Shown one piece after another: positions 11,487-24,000 of a stretch of 64,000 bases of DNA. Below the pieces are notes generated by a model. That model saw only the letters and a list, made by a program, of their open reading frames with translations, had not been told where the DNA came from and did no database searches. Origin of the DNA: Clytia hemisphaerica. Its lineage: Eukaryota; Cnidaria; Hydrozoa; Leptothecata; Clytiidae. Every line of letters starts with the position of its first letter. Positions within the stretch are counted from its first letter, which is position 1. The stretch covers positions 730,342-794,341 of the forward strand of contig CACVBU010000681.1 of NCBI GenBank assembly GCA_902728285.1, given 5' to 3'. Made by a program: the position numbers and the translations under genes.

Positions 11487-12363
11487 ATTTTTGTATTTGT
11501 TAGCCTTTTCTTTCAGCTTCGGTTGATTTTTCACACTGTTTTACTGTAGGGGAAAATAACGAAAGTAAAAAAACAAAAAAAATTGAAAAAAGTTTTGATT
11601 TCTGACGTCAAAAATAAAAAATGAACGAATGATTTCAACGCAGTGTTCATTTTCCTTTGAAAAAACTGACGTCACTGACGGGCAACCTCGTGCAGCGAAA
11701 TTGGACGTAAAAGTCATGTAAGACCGCGTCAAAATACAAACCGGTTAACAATGGAAAGGATAGACTATGCTATAGTCTAAGACGAGTTTCATCTAAAAGG
11801 AGCAAACGTGAAGACGGGAATTTTTTACGGGAGTAGCTGTTGTCGTAAACACAGACTCTATCCGCCGCGAAATATATTACGTTTTATAATATACAAACTA
11901 TGTTATATCATAATAACATATTATACGGACGATAGCATCGTCTATAGAAAGGATTGACTTGATAATGTCTTCTTTTGAACAGCCAAAATTGACGTCAAAA
12001 ATGCTAATCAACAAAATCTTGACCTCAAGTTAAGAATCCACCTCTAAGGTGCTCATTTTTATTTTCGTAATGACGCCATTTTCAATTTCAAGCTTTAGAG
12101 TTGATAATAGGTGTTAATGGTAATATAACAATAGTTATAGCCGCAAAAGACGGCCACTTTAGTTTAGTCTCTTCGTAAGTCTCTCTTCGCTTCAATGCAA
12201 CGACTTCAATCTAATTCCGAGCGGGCTGCAAATGACGTTATTGGCCGCAAATGACGTTATTGCCTTTTAACCCGAACGGTTGATGATATTTCAGCCATCT
12301 AAAGCCTGGCGCCTTATTTTCCTCACCACATGTATGACTATAGCGATGTTAAGCACGGGTTTA

Positions 12364-12471
12364 TTTTGACCGTAAAGTGCGATACCGTAGGCCTGTACAT
12401 AACTTGCCAAAGTAAACCATGCAAGTGAAATCTTATGTACAGGCCTACGGTATCGCACTTTACGGTCAAAA
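12364..12471. repeat. Perfect palindrome, 39-bp arms
   Basis: 12364-12402 (starting TTTTGACCGTAAAG) is the exact reverse complement of 12433-12471, with a 30-bp spacer. No mismatch across 39 positions. Could extrude as a cruciform or fold as RNA. Confidence 0.95.
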
Positions 12472-12838
12472 CAAACCAGTGCTTAACCTCGCTTATGAGT
12501 CAGAAAACCTTTCAATACTGCCCACCGACAGAATCTTTCATGGCTTACTTAATGACCGTTATATGGATAATAAGTACGATTTACCTACTTTTTCCTGGCG
12601 GCGAAGCATTGCATTGCATTGATTTTATTGACGTTATGTTTGTACAAAACTCCCTTGTAACAACATCTCAAACAGCATCTCAGTGATATGAAATTCGAGT
12701 GCAACTGTGCAACTGCAAGTCCGCCAGAGAAATCAATCTATCCTGGACGATATAGCCGCTATGAATACGGCGCGATGGTCCAGAACTAGCTAAACTTGCT
12801 GCGAGGCTTGCGTAAGCCAGCGGATCATCAAAGCCAAC

Positions 12839-13106
12839 AAAGTGAACTTGCAAAGTTTGGTGTCGCTTAAGTGAACTTGCGGGTGTCGCTTAAGTAAACT
12901 TGTAAGGTTTGGTGTCGCTTAAGTGAACTAGCGGGTGTCGCTTAAGTGAACTAGTGGGTGTCGCTCAAGTGAACTAGTGGGTGTCGCTCAATTGAACTAG
13001 CGGGTGTCGCTTAAGTTAACTTGTAAGGTTTGGTGTTGCTTAAGTGAACTAGAAGGTGTCGCTTAAGTGAACCAGTAGGTGTCGCTTAAGTGAACTAGCG
13101 GGTGTC
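12839..13106. repeat. 23-bp minisatellite, inverted copy, about a dozen units
   Basis: Units GGTGTCGCTTAAGTGAACTA plus GCG/GTG, the reverse complement of the array at 5124-5716, with about half as many units. Some units carry CTCAA in place of CTTAA. Confidence 0.95.
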
Positions 13107-13316
13107 TGACATGACGATGAATTCTGGCTGGTCAGTAAATTATATCTTAGACGGTGGCCCACTTTCTAAAATGTGCCATCGTCAGTTCGGTACTATCATT
13201 TTGGGTGGTGTCGCCTAAGTGAACTTGTAAAATATACTAGTTCACTTAAACGACACCGACCTCGCTAACGTCACCTGATCCCCTTCTTCTTCTTCTTTTT
13301 TGCTTCTTGTTGACTC

Positions 13317-14910
13317 AGGGCCTATTTGTTTCATCACTATTTTTGCTATATTTACTACAATTGCACTCATTTCAATTTTTTCTGTCCAGAACTTTAGCAC
13401 TTTTTGTAAATAAACTTGCAAACTCCTTATCAGCAAAAATAGTAAAAACCTCAACCTTTTGCAAGCAAAGCAAAGATTGCAATTTCTTCACAGTAAAAAT
13501 TGCATCTAAAAGCAGACTGGATGATGTTTTCTTAGCCTGATTGCCGATTTTAAACCAATAAAATTAGAGAAGTGAAGAGCTGAAACTGTAGCTTGCTTCA
13601 CGCACAGGTCTATATCTGAAATCAAAATAGCAGTTATTTTCATAATGGCGGGACAATGGCCACACAGCCGTGAATAAACAATTGATTGAAAGTTACTTTT
13701 TGGACCTACCTCAGGGTACCCCGGTGGAGGTTCTATAAATTAACCCATGTCCGTTCGTTCGTTCGTCTGTCCGTCCGTCCGTCTGTTACCAGCTTTTCTC
13801 AGGATTGGCTCATTAGTTTTTTCTGATTTTTTGCACAATGATGCAAAATGGCAATGCCCAGAACGTGACGGAGCCCGATTTTTGAGAAAAAATTTATTTG
13901 GGCAAATTTGGGCCAAAAACTACCTAAAAATAGGGTTTTTTGGACTTTGTGCAAAATCCTGTCATTACTTTTTTCTGATTTTTTGTACAAAGATGGAGGG
14001 TAAGATTCTCTAAAGAATGGCTGAAGTGGTTTTTCCCGGAAAATTCTTATTCGCCTTAAAAAACGGATTTTCGTATTTTGGGGGAAATTCCCTTTAACCA
14101 AATAAGAAAATATAGCTTTTCTCAATGTTGACTCATTATTTTTTTCTGATTTTTTGCACAATGATGCAAAATGGCAATGCCTAAAATGTGTCGGAGCCCG
14201 ATTTTCGAAAAAAAATATATTTGGGCAAATTTGGGCCAAAAACTGCCTAAAAATAGGGTTTTTTGGACTTTGTGCAAAATCCTGTCATTACTTTTTCTGA
14301 TTTTTTGTACAAAGATGGAGGGCAAGATTCTCTAAAGAATGGCTGAAGTGGTTTTTCCTGGAAAATTCTTATTCGCCTTAAAAGACGGATTTTCGTATTT
14401 TGGGGAAATTCCCTTTAACCAAATAAGAAAATATAGCTTTTCTCAAAGTTGACTCATTATTTTTTTCTGATTTTTTGCACAATGATGCAAAATGGCAATG
14501 CCCAAAATGTGACGGAGCCAGATTTTTAAAGAAAATTTTTTTGGGAAAATTTGGGCCAAAAACAGCTTAAAAGGTTTTTTGGGCCTGAATGGTTTATAAA
14601 TTTACGTATTTGGGGGAATCCCTTTTTACCATTTTACATTATTCAACACACAAGCTTTATTTTTCCATTCTGAATTTTTGTACAATTATTGTCACTTTTT
14701 TCTTATTTTCATCTGATGTTAATCATTAGGTAGGTCCATTCAGCATGTTGCTTGTTATAATTTAAAGTACAACCAGGGATCATCAAGATGGCAGACAACA
14801 AAACTTGCAATATTTGCTATCATTTTCAAAGTTTTCATGGAATTTCATAGCACTTTTACTGTAGCAGATAGCATCTACAGCATTTATAGTAAGTGAAACA
14901 AATAGGCCCT
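13317..14910. mobile_element. hAT-like element (AGGGCC ends) hosting a second element
   Basis: Perfect 17-bp inverted ends AGGGCCTATTTGTTTCA at 13317-13333 and 14894-14910. CAGGGC-type ends are typical of hAT elements. The interior is interrupted by the GGACCTACC element at 13702-14737. No transposase frame. Confidence 0.55.
13702..14737. mobile_element. GGACCTACC element with 322-bp internal tandem repeats, copy 1
   Basis: Bounded by GGACCTACC (13702-13710) and its inverse GGTAGGTCC (14729-14737). Near the left end is a GTTCGTTCGT / GTCCGTCC simple repeat. The body is about 2.5 tandem copies of a 322-bp unit starting AGCTTTTCTCA at 13791, 14114 and 14435. The same family occurs at 26092-26677 and, without a left end, at 19602-20150. 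Confidence 0.75.
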
Positions 14911-16929
14911 CAGACTACTCAAACAGAAAAACACTTCCTTTCATGAAGACCAAATTTCATTACATTACAGTGATGGAAAATAATCTACAATATATCCCCC
15001 CTCCTTGCTATCCTCCTCCTTTTTAATGAAAATTTCCGACCCCCCCCCTTCTTCACTTTTTGGAAGGTGTCACCCCCCCCCCCCCCCTTAAGAAAGGGGG
15101 GGGGTCAGAACTATGCAATTAGGCTAGATTAGACTTACCTCTTATCTCTTTTCTATTCCAACAAAAAAATGCTACATAGTTGACACATATATACACAATT
15201 GACAGAGAAGTATTCCCCATGCAATTTTTGAATCGAAATCTGCAATCAAAATGAAAAATTTATCCTCTTCTCAGTTGCTCCAGTAATTCGCTCCATCGTC
15301 TTTTTTAAATTTCAACCAATGAGATTGCCGTGTATGATTAAGGTTAATGACTGGCCCTAATTTTTGGTGCTAATGGCTTTTCGGCGCCTTGCATAACGAG
15401 TAGTCATTTAACTTTATTTGTTTCAATCTTGATTCTAAGGGATGAATTTTTTCTTATCTTTAGTTCTCAAACCAAAGCGGAAATTTGATGCAAGCATTAT
15501 TTTTTCATTTAAAGAATCTTTTCTGATTGGATGAAAGCACTTTACCTTCATTTGATTGGATACTTCTTTTTAAACAATCGTACGGCAATTTTTTTATTGG
15601 ACAAAATAAAACAATCGATATCGCCATACTCTCGGGTACCTAATAACCGGGGGGTTTGGAATGAGCGGAGGTTGGAAAAAATGTCCTCGGTGGAAAACTT
15701 TTGAAAAGGACAGTTAGGAACATTTGCCGAGTTCCTGTACGCAGCCGCAATCAAAAAAATCATAGCATCACTCATTAAAAAATGGCGTTCGTGTCTTTTC
15801 GCACTTTTTTTAGCCGCTGATGTAGCAAACATAGTAAGTATAACCACACTGTGCTTTTAATTGGCTGAAATTTTTCTTTTGCGCCAGAAAAACTTTTTCA
15901 AACTTTCAGCGATGATTGACCAAACTGTTACAATGAAAATTATCCAGTGCACTTTTTCTTCCCTTCTTCATTTTCAATGAAGCACTCAAAGTTTACTGAA
16001 GATAAGCACATAAGATATTCTTATAATTAATGATATTCATTGAAACACGCTTCGTTGTGCACTGCGGTGGAGTGCATGACGTAACTCGGGCGGCATCTAA
16101 CTCGCCTTCTGTTGGAAGATCATATTGGGCGTTTTAGCGTTACCACCCTCGAAGCAGCGGGCGCCTTTTGTCTTTTCACAACTCCTTCCACCATTTAAGA
16201 TGGCCTTAACAATAGATCCAAAAGGGCGCCATAATCTTGGAAGATAATTTGTTTTGGTCTACGGCTTTGGGAAGTAGCAATGTTTTTGGTCGCTTTCGAT
16301 GGAAAATTGTAAGAAACTTAAGTTCACAAGTGTCATTTAGTTTTTGCTGGCTGATAGAATGGCAGGATCCTGGATGGTTTCCCTAACTGAAGGAGGCTAA
16401 TACAGCAGAATTAGAACAAAAGAGGGAACTTTCAAAAACAATAATCCAAAAAATCAATAAGCCGGGGGGTTGGAATAAGAATGTACTGGGTGGAAAATTT
16501 TTGAAAAATTAGGTATCCAAGAGTATTTGGATAATAAAATATTTGGTGCTTTCACAAGCATTGTGATTAAACAATAAATAAAACAATCTAAATATTTTCC
16601 AGGGGGTGAATTTTTAGTATTTCTTCTATTTGTTTATGTTTGATTGCCAATCCGGGGAGTCTTCATATATATACCACAGGAAAATGCATGAAACCCGCCA
16701 AGTTACATGGAAAATCATGGTGAACAATCATTTTTTTCCACTTACGGCTTTTCTCTTTGATCTTTTATTGGTTTCTTTTGTTGATTTCTTGCGTCATCGA
16801 TGACTTGCACAAAATTTCTTGAAATGAAAACACACGGACTTTACCAAGCTGTTTAGGGGCACTCATTATCATGTCTAAGCTAATAAGGCGGCCACAACAA
16901 TCACAAGATAAGATCATATCCAACCCTTT
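14911..16929. other. Gene-free stretch with C/G homopolymer runs
   Basis: No exon with splice support on either strand. A C-run of about 15 followed by a G-run lies near 15073-15110, and similar C/G runs occur elsewhere in the window. Two sites near 15650 and 16460 share GGGGGGTT(T)GGAAT followed by GGTGGAAAA, a short dispersed repeat. Confidence 0.5.
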
Positions 16930-18400
16930 CCTCCAGGCGATGTCAATCGAACTGTTCAGTTATCGAACTAATCAAACTTAATCAAATCCTATGGAACGAT
17001 AGCTGTTCGATTTCTAAACCCAATCTAACACCTATCAAACCGGGAAAACTTTTGTAAAGTTCGATGATTTTGATTATACGATTATAGTTCGATAAAGTTT
17101 GATCGCAGTTCGATGAAGTTCGATCGCAGTTTGATGAATTCGATTGAGGTTCGATCAGTTCGATTAAGATCGATGAAGTTCGATTCGTTCGATTAGTTCG
17201 ATTTATACCTTGCCGTCCAATTATAATGGCCCCACGGGCCATTCTTGCGGTCCATCCAATATCTATCCCATCGGATGGGACAAGCTGAATGTATAATAGT
17301 AATTTACTACAGAACATGTCCAGAATTGCCATCGTAGAAAACATTCATTCAAAATTGAAAACATTCTATTTTGTAAAGTCTTTCCTCGATTTGTACAAAG
17401 TGAAAACATTCGAATTTAAGCACATAAAAAAGAAGCATTCGAATCATATCACATGCAAAATGAAAACATTAAACCAAATAAGTTTTTTATTTTGGTAGAA
17501 TGAGTTTATTTATCTATCCCCTTGAGAAAGGCAAAACATTATCCACAAACAAACTAACCACAAACTTAAATCGAACTCATCGAACATCAATCGAAAATAA
17601 AATACACCTTTCCCGTAATGCGTAAAACTCATGCGCGCGCATTATTTTGATGCTCTCCATCGTTTGGTCTCTGGAGGTAAACAAAACCCGTTTTTGTCTG
17701 CGTTTCCTTAGGAAAAGTTGTTTTTTTAGCTTTTCTTAAGTTCTGTCGAACAAAATCGCCTCAAATTTTAGTATGTTCAATCTATTCATGATATTATACC
17801 ACCCTGAAAATCTTTTGCCAAAAGAAGATCGCTATCAAACGTTAGAAGCTGAAAACCCACTTTCCCTAACCCTTGCAGGCAAAAACGTGCTTGTTTACCT
17901 CCCAAATAATTTTATACACAAGGGTCGAGCGCACATTTTCCTGGGTCATTTCTGAGAAGTTTGAATTACAGGAAAGGTGTATTGCAATTTGATTGTCACA
18001 CGCAATCGAATATTACCCAGGATTTGCTGTTCGATTGCTTAAATTACGTTCAATTGTATTCGATTATGTTCGATTAAGTTTGATTGATTGAAACTATTAG
18101 GTTTTATTCGCTTTTGTACGGTACTTAAAGCGCTCCGCTGCCCACACTAAAAAGCTCTAATGGAGTGATCCAATTTAATTTAATTGCAATCAAACTCATC
18201 GAACATATATAATATAATCGTAATCAAACGAAATCAAAGATTAATCGAATGTAATTGACAATCTAACCAATCGAACATAGTCAACTATCAATCGAACCAG
18301 CAATCTAACCTTACTCGAACCCAATTGAACACAAATGTTTATTACATTGGAATCAGACGTTCGATTGAGATTCGATTACGTTCGACAATCGAATTGCAAT
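16930..18400. repeat. GTTCGAT-rich arrays flanking unique sequence
   Basis: Degenerate arrays of AGTTCGAT / GTTCGATTAG occur at about 17055-17205, 18000-18085 and 18185-18400, with opposite-strand versions (ATCGAAC) mixed in. The block resembles the repeat-rich ends of a DNA transposon; a similar array abuts another element at 44285-44435. The segment near 17215-17280 (CCATCCAATATCTATCCCAT) has relatives near 49450. No transposase recognised. Confidence 0.55.
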
Positions 18401-19601
18401 TATTCAATCTCGTTCTGGACTCTGGCAGTACTGGGAAGTTGGAAAATGAGCTTCTGTGTTCTGAAAAAGTCAGGCAGTTTTGTAACTAGCCACAAGATTT
18501 TCTGTACTGTAGGTCGGGGAAACTTTGGAACAAAATCTTCAAAGAATAGATTACCGTCAACTGCTCTAACTTAGGACGATTGGTCGAAACATAGGACTGT
18601 TGATCAGTTGAGTGTTTAAGATAAGAACAACAATTAATGCTCTTTTCGGCAATTATTGTCAAAAACAGTAATTTTTCAGCGATGCAAGCGATGAAGAAAT
18701 GCTGAATCAGCAGTAAAATAAAAAAGTAAATATTTTTAGAAAGAAAAGTTGATTTTGTTAAATTGAACACATAGTATTTAACACCCTCGCGGTAAGTAGG
18801 CCCACTGTGCCTCGTTTAGTTTTGTTTTCAACTGTTTTTTGTTGGAAATGCAGCTAGCAAAATCGAGTCATATGTAAACAAACTTACAGCAGGGGTTTTG
18901 TTATCTCTTTCTGGCTGTGTTTCGGCATCGAAGTAGGACCTTTTTACATATTATTTTAGAGCTTTTCATGTTATTGAGCCAGATTGTGAAACGAAAAATT
19001 GAAAAAATCACTTTTAAAAATCCAAAAAATCTTTTTCTCAATGCAATTTTACAATTTTCAAACACCTCTGGCATCTTTGCCTTTATAAGGACAACATATT
19101 TTGCTGATTCAGCATTTCATCGTTGAAAAAATTGTCGTTTTGGGAAATAATTGCCGAAAAGAGCAATAATTGCCATTTTTATCTTAAATACCCAACTGTT
19201 GATATCTGACCTTTATCGGCGATCCAAAAAATATCTACAATCTGATTGGTTGAGAAGAGTACAATATATATCTTGTATTTTACATGTATAAAATATAAAT
19301 CCACGAAAAGATGTTGCTGCATTGTAGCGGTAGAAGCAATCTAACGTCACTTTGCTACAAAAGTGCCCTGTGCTTTCTTTCAAAAAGCTCATTTTTTGAG
19401 TCACCAATAAACCAATTATCAGACATTTGCTTGTACAATTATGGAAATATTTTACTCGTTCCGGATTTTCCGTATATTTTCCTTGTCTAAAGGCTCGGAA
19501 AATATTGTACGGAAAAATCTAGGAACTTGTAAAATGTTTTTCATATTGTACTCGCAACTATCCGATAACTATTACGTATTTTCACTTACTATTAAATCTC
19601 T

Positions 19602-20150
19602 TTGACAACATTACTTTTTGCTGATGTTTGGCACAAAGATGCAAAATGGCAATGCCCAAAATGTGACAGAGTCCGATTTTTGGAGAAAAAAAATTTCCGG
19701 CCAAAAATGCCGGAAATATGCCGGAAAACCCGTTTTTTTTGCTATTTTCTCAAGATTTCATTATTAGTTTATGCAGATTTTTTGCAGAAAGATGCGTATT
19801 CGCAATGCTCAAAACATAGCCGAGTTCGATTTTTGAGAAAAATTTTTTTCCAGTTGAAAATGCCGGAAATCGCCATTTTTGCAGATTTTCATTAGATTTT
19901 TTCCTTGTATTTCTATGTTTTTCATTCAAAAACATTATTGATAACAATGTTCATCATCAAGCATGATTCAATTGTCAATAAAACTGATCTTTGCGACCAG
20001 AACTTTCTATTTATTGTTTCCCTACAACCCTTTCCTCTCCCCCCATCAACAATCAATGATGAATTTATACTAAACGCTATATTTTCTGACAGATTTTTTT
20101 CTCCTCGCATTTCTATTTAACTTTCATCATCAGGTAGGTCCATTCAGCAT
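19602..20150. mobile_element. GGACCTACC-family element, 5'-truncated copy
   Basis: Contains the family body (GATGCAAAATGGCAATGCCC, then a diverged second unit) and the family right end GGTAGGTCCATTCAGCATC near 20133. No left GGACCTACC end is present, so the copy is truncated or rearranged. Confidence 0.65.
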
Positions 20151-20959
20151 CTAGCTTGTTTTACAGTAATTTAGGCTTAGAACCCGTGTTGTTATGACCT
20201 GCGACCTGCATTTCGAACTAGCTGGATTTGAGAGTTACATTGAGATTCAATTTTGTTTTGATTATTTTGATTATATTCTTTTGGTTATAAAAAATATTTT
20301 TTTCCATGATGGAAAAGGGAGGGATTAACTTTTTCACTACAAATGAACAGTAGTTGACAAAGATATTTGAACACAGTTGAATGGCAAATTTTATCTCAAT
20401 TTGAGCCTTCAGCCTTACCACTTCAACGGTTGTTCCACCAGGCCTGTTTATTCTGTTCATGATGTAGCTAGGACCTTTGATTTAAATTGGCAGCCTAAAA
20501 ATTTCACTTACAGTCAACTTTAAAAACTTTAAAAAACAACAAAATATTTTTAAGTGTTTTAACTTTACTGCAGGAATATAGAGTTTTTAACTCTTAATTT
20601 TATCATTAGACTTTTAGGACCTTTGGATCTCAAGATCCAAAAGCTCAAAAGGCTCGAATAAGGAATATTGCCTGGAAGAAAAATCTCAGTATATCTTGAT
20701 CTTTATGATATCTTTTCTTTTGTTAGATCCAATGAAAAATTAAAACTTTGTGAAAGAATCTTTGCAAGAGATGTCCGGTAATTATTTATAAATTAATTTG
20801 CTTAAAATTTATAGACGTTATTTTTTGCAAATAGAACACAAGTAAAAAATAGGTACTAAACTCTAAATTTTTTTCAGCACCCATTTATGCTTAAGTAAGA
20901 TATATTAGAGGAAAATAATATAATAACTTCTAGGTACACCACGAAAAAGTTCAGCAAAA
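20151..20959. other. Upstream region of the MAP2K4 gene
   Basis: No exon is secure here. On the minus strand an ATG at 20460 opens a short frame (MNRINRPGGTTVEV) running into a GTAAGG donor-like site near 20418; it could be a first exon of a divergently transcribed gene, but no partner exon was found. The plus-strand promoter and first exon of MAP2K4 probably lie in or just after this stretch. Confidence 0.3.
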
Positions 20960-21095
20960 ATGAATCTTTCAGCAAAAAAAAGAGAAAAGATCAGGTGGGT
21001 CATTTTCATCCATTGGATCGAAAGTTGTGAAGAAAACAAATAAAACATTTACTGTTAGAATATAGAAAGTGCTAAAAAATTTGCTTATTCACTAG

Positions 21096-24000
21096 AATCA
21101 ATTCAGCGACTCGGCTTGGCTCTTGGAGAGCTAAAGGTGGATAAAAGCAAAATGGTACTCAATTTTCAACAGCAGAATATTCGGCCAAAGCCACCTTCAA
21201 GACACAAGCAAAACCCTGATCTATCACACAATGTGTAAGTCCTTCATCCAGAATTTCTTACGGTAGCTTTGATATGCTGGCAATGAATTTTGTTGTACAG
21301 TCACCAGCAGTCACATTTAATGTTTCAGCATTTTGACTGACAAAATATTTGTTTCTTTTTAGTGTTCACCTTCTTCAAAAATCTTCAGGAAAATTAAAGA
21401 TTGATGCAGAGGTGAGTGTATTCTGTTTCAGCTCATGTTTTCTCTTTTAAATGAGTAAGTATTGTATTAATCAAAATATGCATATATTGGTTTTAAAACT
21501 TTTTTATTTCATAGTGTTGGTATTTTTAACGAGGGTCTCTTTACCCTTAAAATTTCAAATATATTTTGATTTCAAATACACATTCGAAACAAAATATCAA
21601 ATGCCAATCTGGACTTTTTATTGGACGGGGTAAAAAACACGGCAGCATAGGTGAAAAGTTCCTAGGTCCAAGCCTACCAAGGAATGAAAAATTTGAACAT
21701 TTGCAGTCTCAAATTAGACTTAAGTGGTACTTGTTGAAATAATTAGTTATAAATATTAGCATATTGGTTCTAGCTGGTCTTTTGAGAAAAGTGAGAACAC
21801 TTGAAGAAATTTGGGAACACTATTATTTTGAAAATGTCGCAAATAAAGTTTTTTTTCACAGGAAAACACTATCAGGCCGATTTTCTGTGACGTTGAGTTT
21901 TTACTGCGTTGACATTAAAAAAAGTAATGTAAAAATTCTGTTGACAATGAAATAGCTTCGTTTTGGGGTAATACAGAACAATACGATGTGTGTCATTTTC
22001 ATGCTAAATTTCATCACTTCTTTGGCTATAACTTTTAATTAGGACAATTCCAAATTTTGGTACGAGTAAAGCTTTTTTCCATAATTAGCTGTTCTATAAA
22101 TTATTTGAAATTGAAAAAATTGCTGGTTATCTTTTTTAAAAAGCTTTTTCAAGAATGATTTTCTTTGACTGTCCTATATTCCCTATCTTTGGGCTTTTTA
22201 TTGTTTCTTTCTTTTCTTTCTCTTTCACACTATTTCTTTGTTTATAGGAATATGAATATTCAGCGGAAGATCTTTCAGACCTCGGTGAAATTGGACGTGG
22301 TAACTTTGGAACCGTCAATAAGATGAAACATGAAGAAAGTCAGAAAGTTATGGCAGTGAAGGTACTCCTCCCTATGTTCCTCGTTTTTCGTTATTTGCTT
22401 TGATCTTGTTGGTATTCGTTTTTCTTTTATCAGCTTTAAACCATTACTTATACATTTCAGCGCATCAGAGCCAGTATTGATGAAAAAGCACAAAAACAAT
22501 TACTGAAAGAATTGGAAATAGTCATGAAAACCAGTGACTGCCCTTTTATTGTCAACTTTTATGGTGCTATTTTCAAAGAGGTTAGTTTTTTTTCATTACT
22601 ACAAAAACTCACTCCGGATTTTTGTTGGTGTTTTTTTTTTTTTTTTTTTTTATGAAGATTTACAGTCCAGGCACACGAGGGCCTCTAAACCGTTCCATCC
22701 ATGCCTTGGTTAGTTCTTCTTTGAACGCTTTGATGCTAGTAGCGTTAACAGTCTCTTTTGGTAGCTGGTTCCATGCTGTCACACATCGATAGTAAAACGA
22801 CTTGGTCTGGACACCTCTAAATCCATCGTCTGCAAAGTTTGGTATCAGTTCGTAATCGTGAGTTCGAGATGGACGCACCCTGCGAATAAACTTTCCAACT
22901 GTGGTGTCCTTATCGTAGAAGTGCAAGTGTTTGTAGATCTGAACCATGTCTCCGAAGTGTCTTCTGAATTCGAGAGAAGGCAAGTCAAGTTTTCGTAGGC
23001 GCTGCTCGTATGGTAGATTACTTAACCTTCTGACCATCCTAGTGGCACGTCGTTGAACGCCCTCAATTAAGTTGATGTCCTTACGTAGTTTTGGTGACCA
23101 TACAGATTGGGCATACTCGAGATGAGGCCGGACAAAGGTTGTGTACAGAGTGAAGAAAGTTTTAAGGCTAAGGTCTTCGAAACCTCTTCTGATGACTCCT
23201 AGAATGGAATTAGCTTTTTTCACTTGTTTTGATATGTGTTCTTCAAAGGATAAGTCAGAGTCTATCAGAACACCGAGATCTTTTTCAACGAAAACATGTT
23301 CAAGTTGTTCACCTCTAAGTGAATAAGGGTGCGCCTGGACAATATTCCAATATTTACCGAGAGTGAGAACGTGGCACTTATCTGGGTGAAATCTTAATAG
23401 CCAATCATGTGACCACTTTTCAAGTTTGTGTATGTCTTGTTGGATAGCCAATGAGTCCTCAATCGAGTTGACTTCTCTGAAAATCTTCGTGTCGTCAGCA
23501 AATAGGAGAATCGAAGACAGCACATTGTCAGGGAGGTCGTTGATGTAGATAACGAAGAGAAGTGGTCCCAAAACACTTCCTTGGGGAATACCACTGATAA
23601 CATCATCTGTCTTAGATCGAGTTTTGTTAACCTTAACCAATTGTTTTCTGTCAGTCAGAAAAGACTCTACCCATCTCAAGATGTTTCCAGATACTCCATA
23701 TCCTTTCAGCTTTTTAAGTAGACGGCGATAGGGAACAGTATCAAAAGCTTTCGCAAAATCGAAATATATAGTGTCGACAACACTTCCGTTAGCTATACTT
23801 TCACAGCACTTGTCCAAATAATTTAGGAGTTGTGTGACGGTGGAGCGGCGACTAATGAAACCGTATTGCTTGTTGGTTAGAAGTTTTTCGTCAGTTAGAT
23901 GCTTCATAATGTGCTTTCTTATAAATGATTCCATTAACTTACAGACTACTGAAGTCAAACTAACAGGTCTGTAATTTATCGCAAGGTTTTGGGCACCCTT

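Larger units (their letters stand above)
11985..13281. repeat. Right arm of the 8.3 kb inverted repeat
   Basis: Reverse-complement partner of 4960-6050. It differs by roughly 450 bp of extra sequence at about 12125-12570, which includes a perfect palindrome, and by a shorter minisatellite. Its outer end CGCTAACGTCACCTGATCC is the inverse of the left arm's outer end. Confidence 0.75.

Noticed and set aside
13799-14325. Minus-strand frames of 146 and 67 codons with near-identical peptides
   Set aside because: They are translations of the 322-bp tandem unit inside the GGACCTACC element; similarity to each other is due to the repeat.
18500-18560. GRGNFGT-like peptide resembling the MAP2K4 glycine loop
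   Set aside because: Only about 20 bases resemble exon 22248-22361, no kinase sequence follows, and the surroundings are repeats. Probably chance.
20400-20460. Minus-strand ATG exon MNRINRPGGTTVEV with a GTAAGG donor upstream of MAP2K4
   Set aside because: No second exon in phase was found and the peptide matches nothing I know. Left as a possibility only.
20973-20994. 22-nt first coding exon of MAP2K4
   Set aside because: Phase fits exon 21096-21234 but no start codon or further upstream exon could be joined, so it was not included in the gene call.
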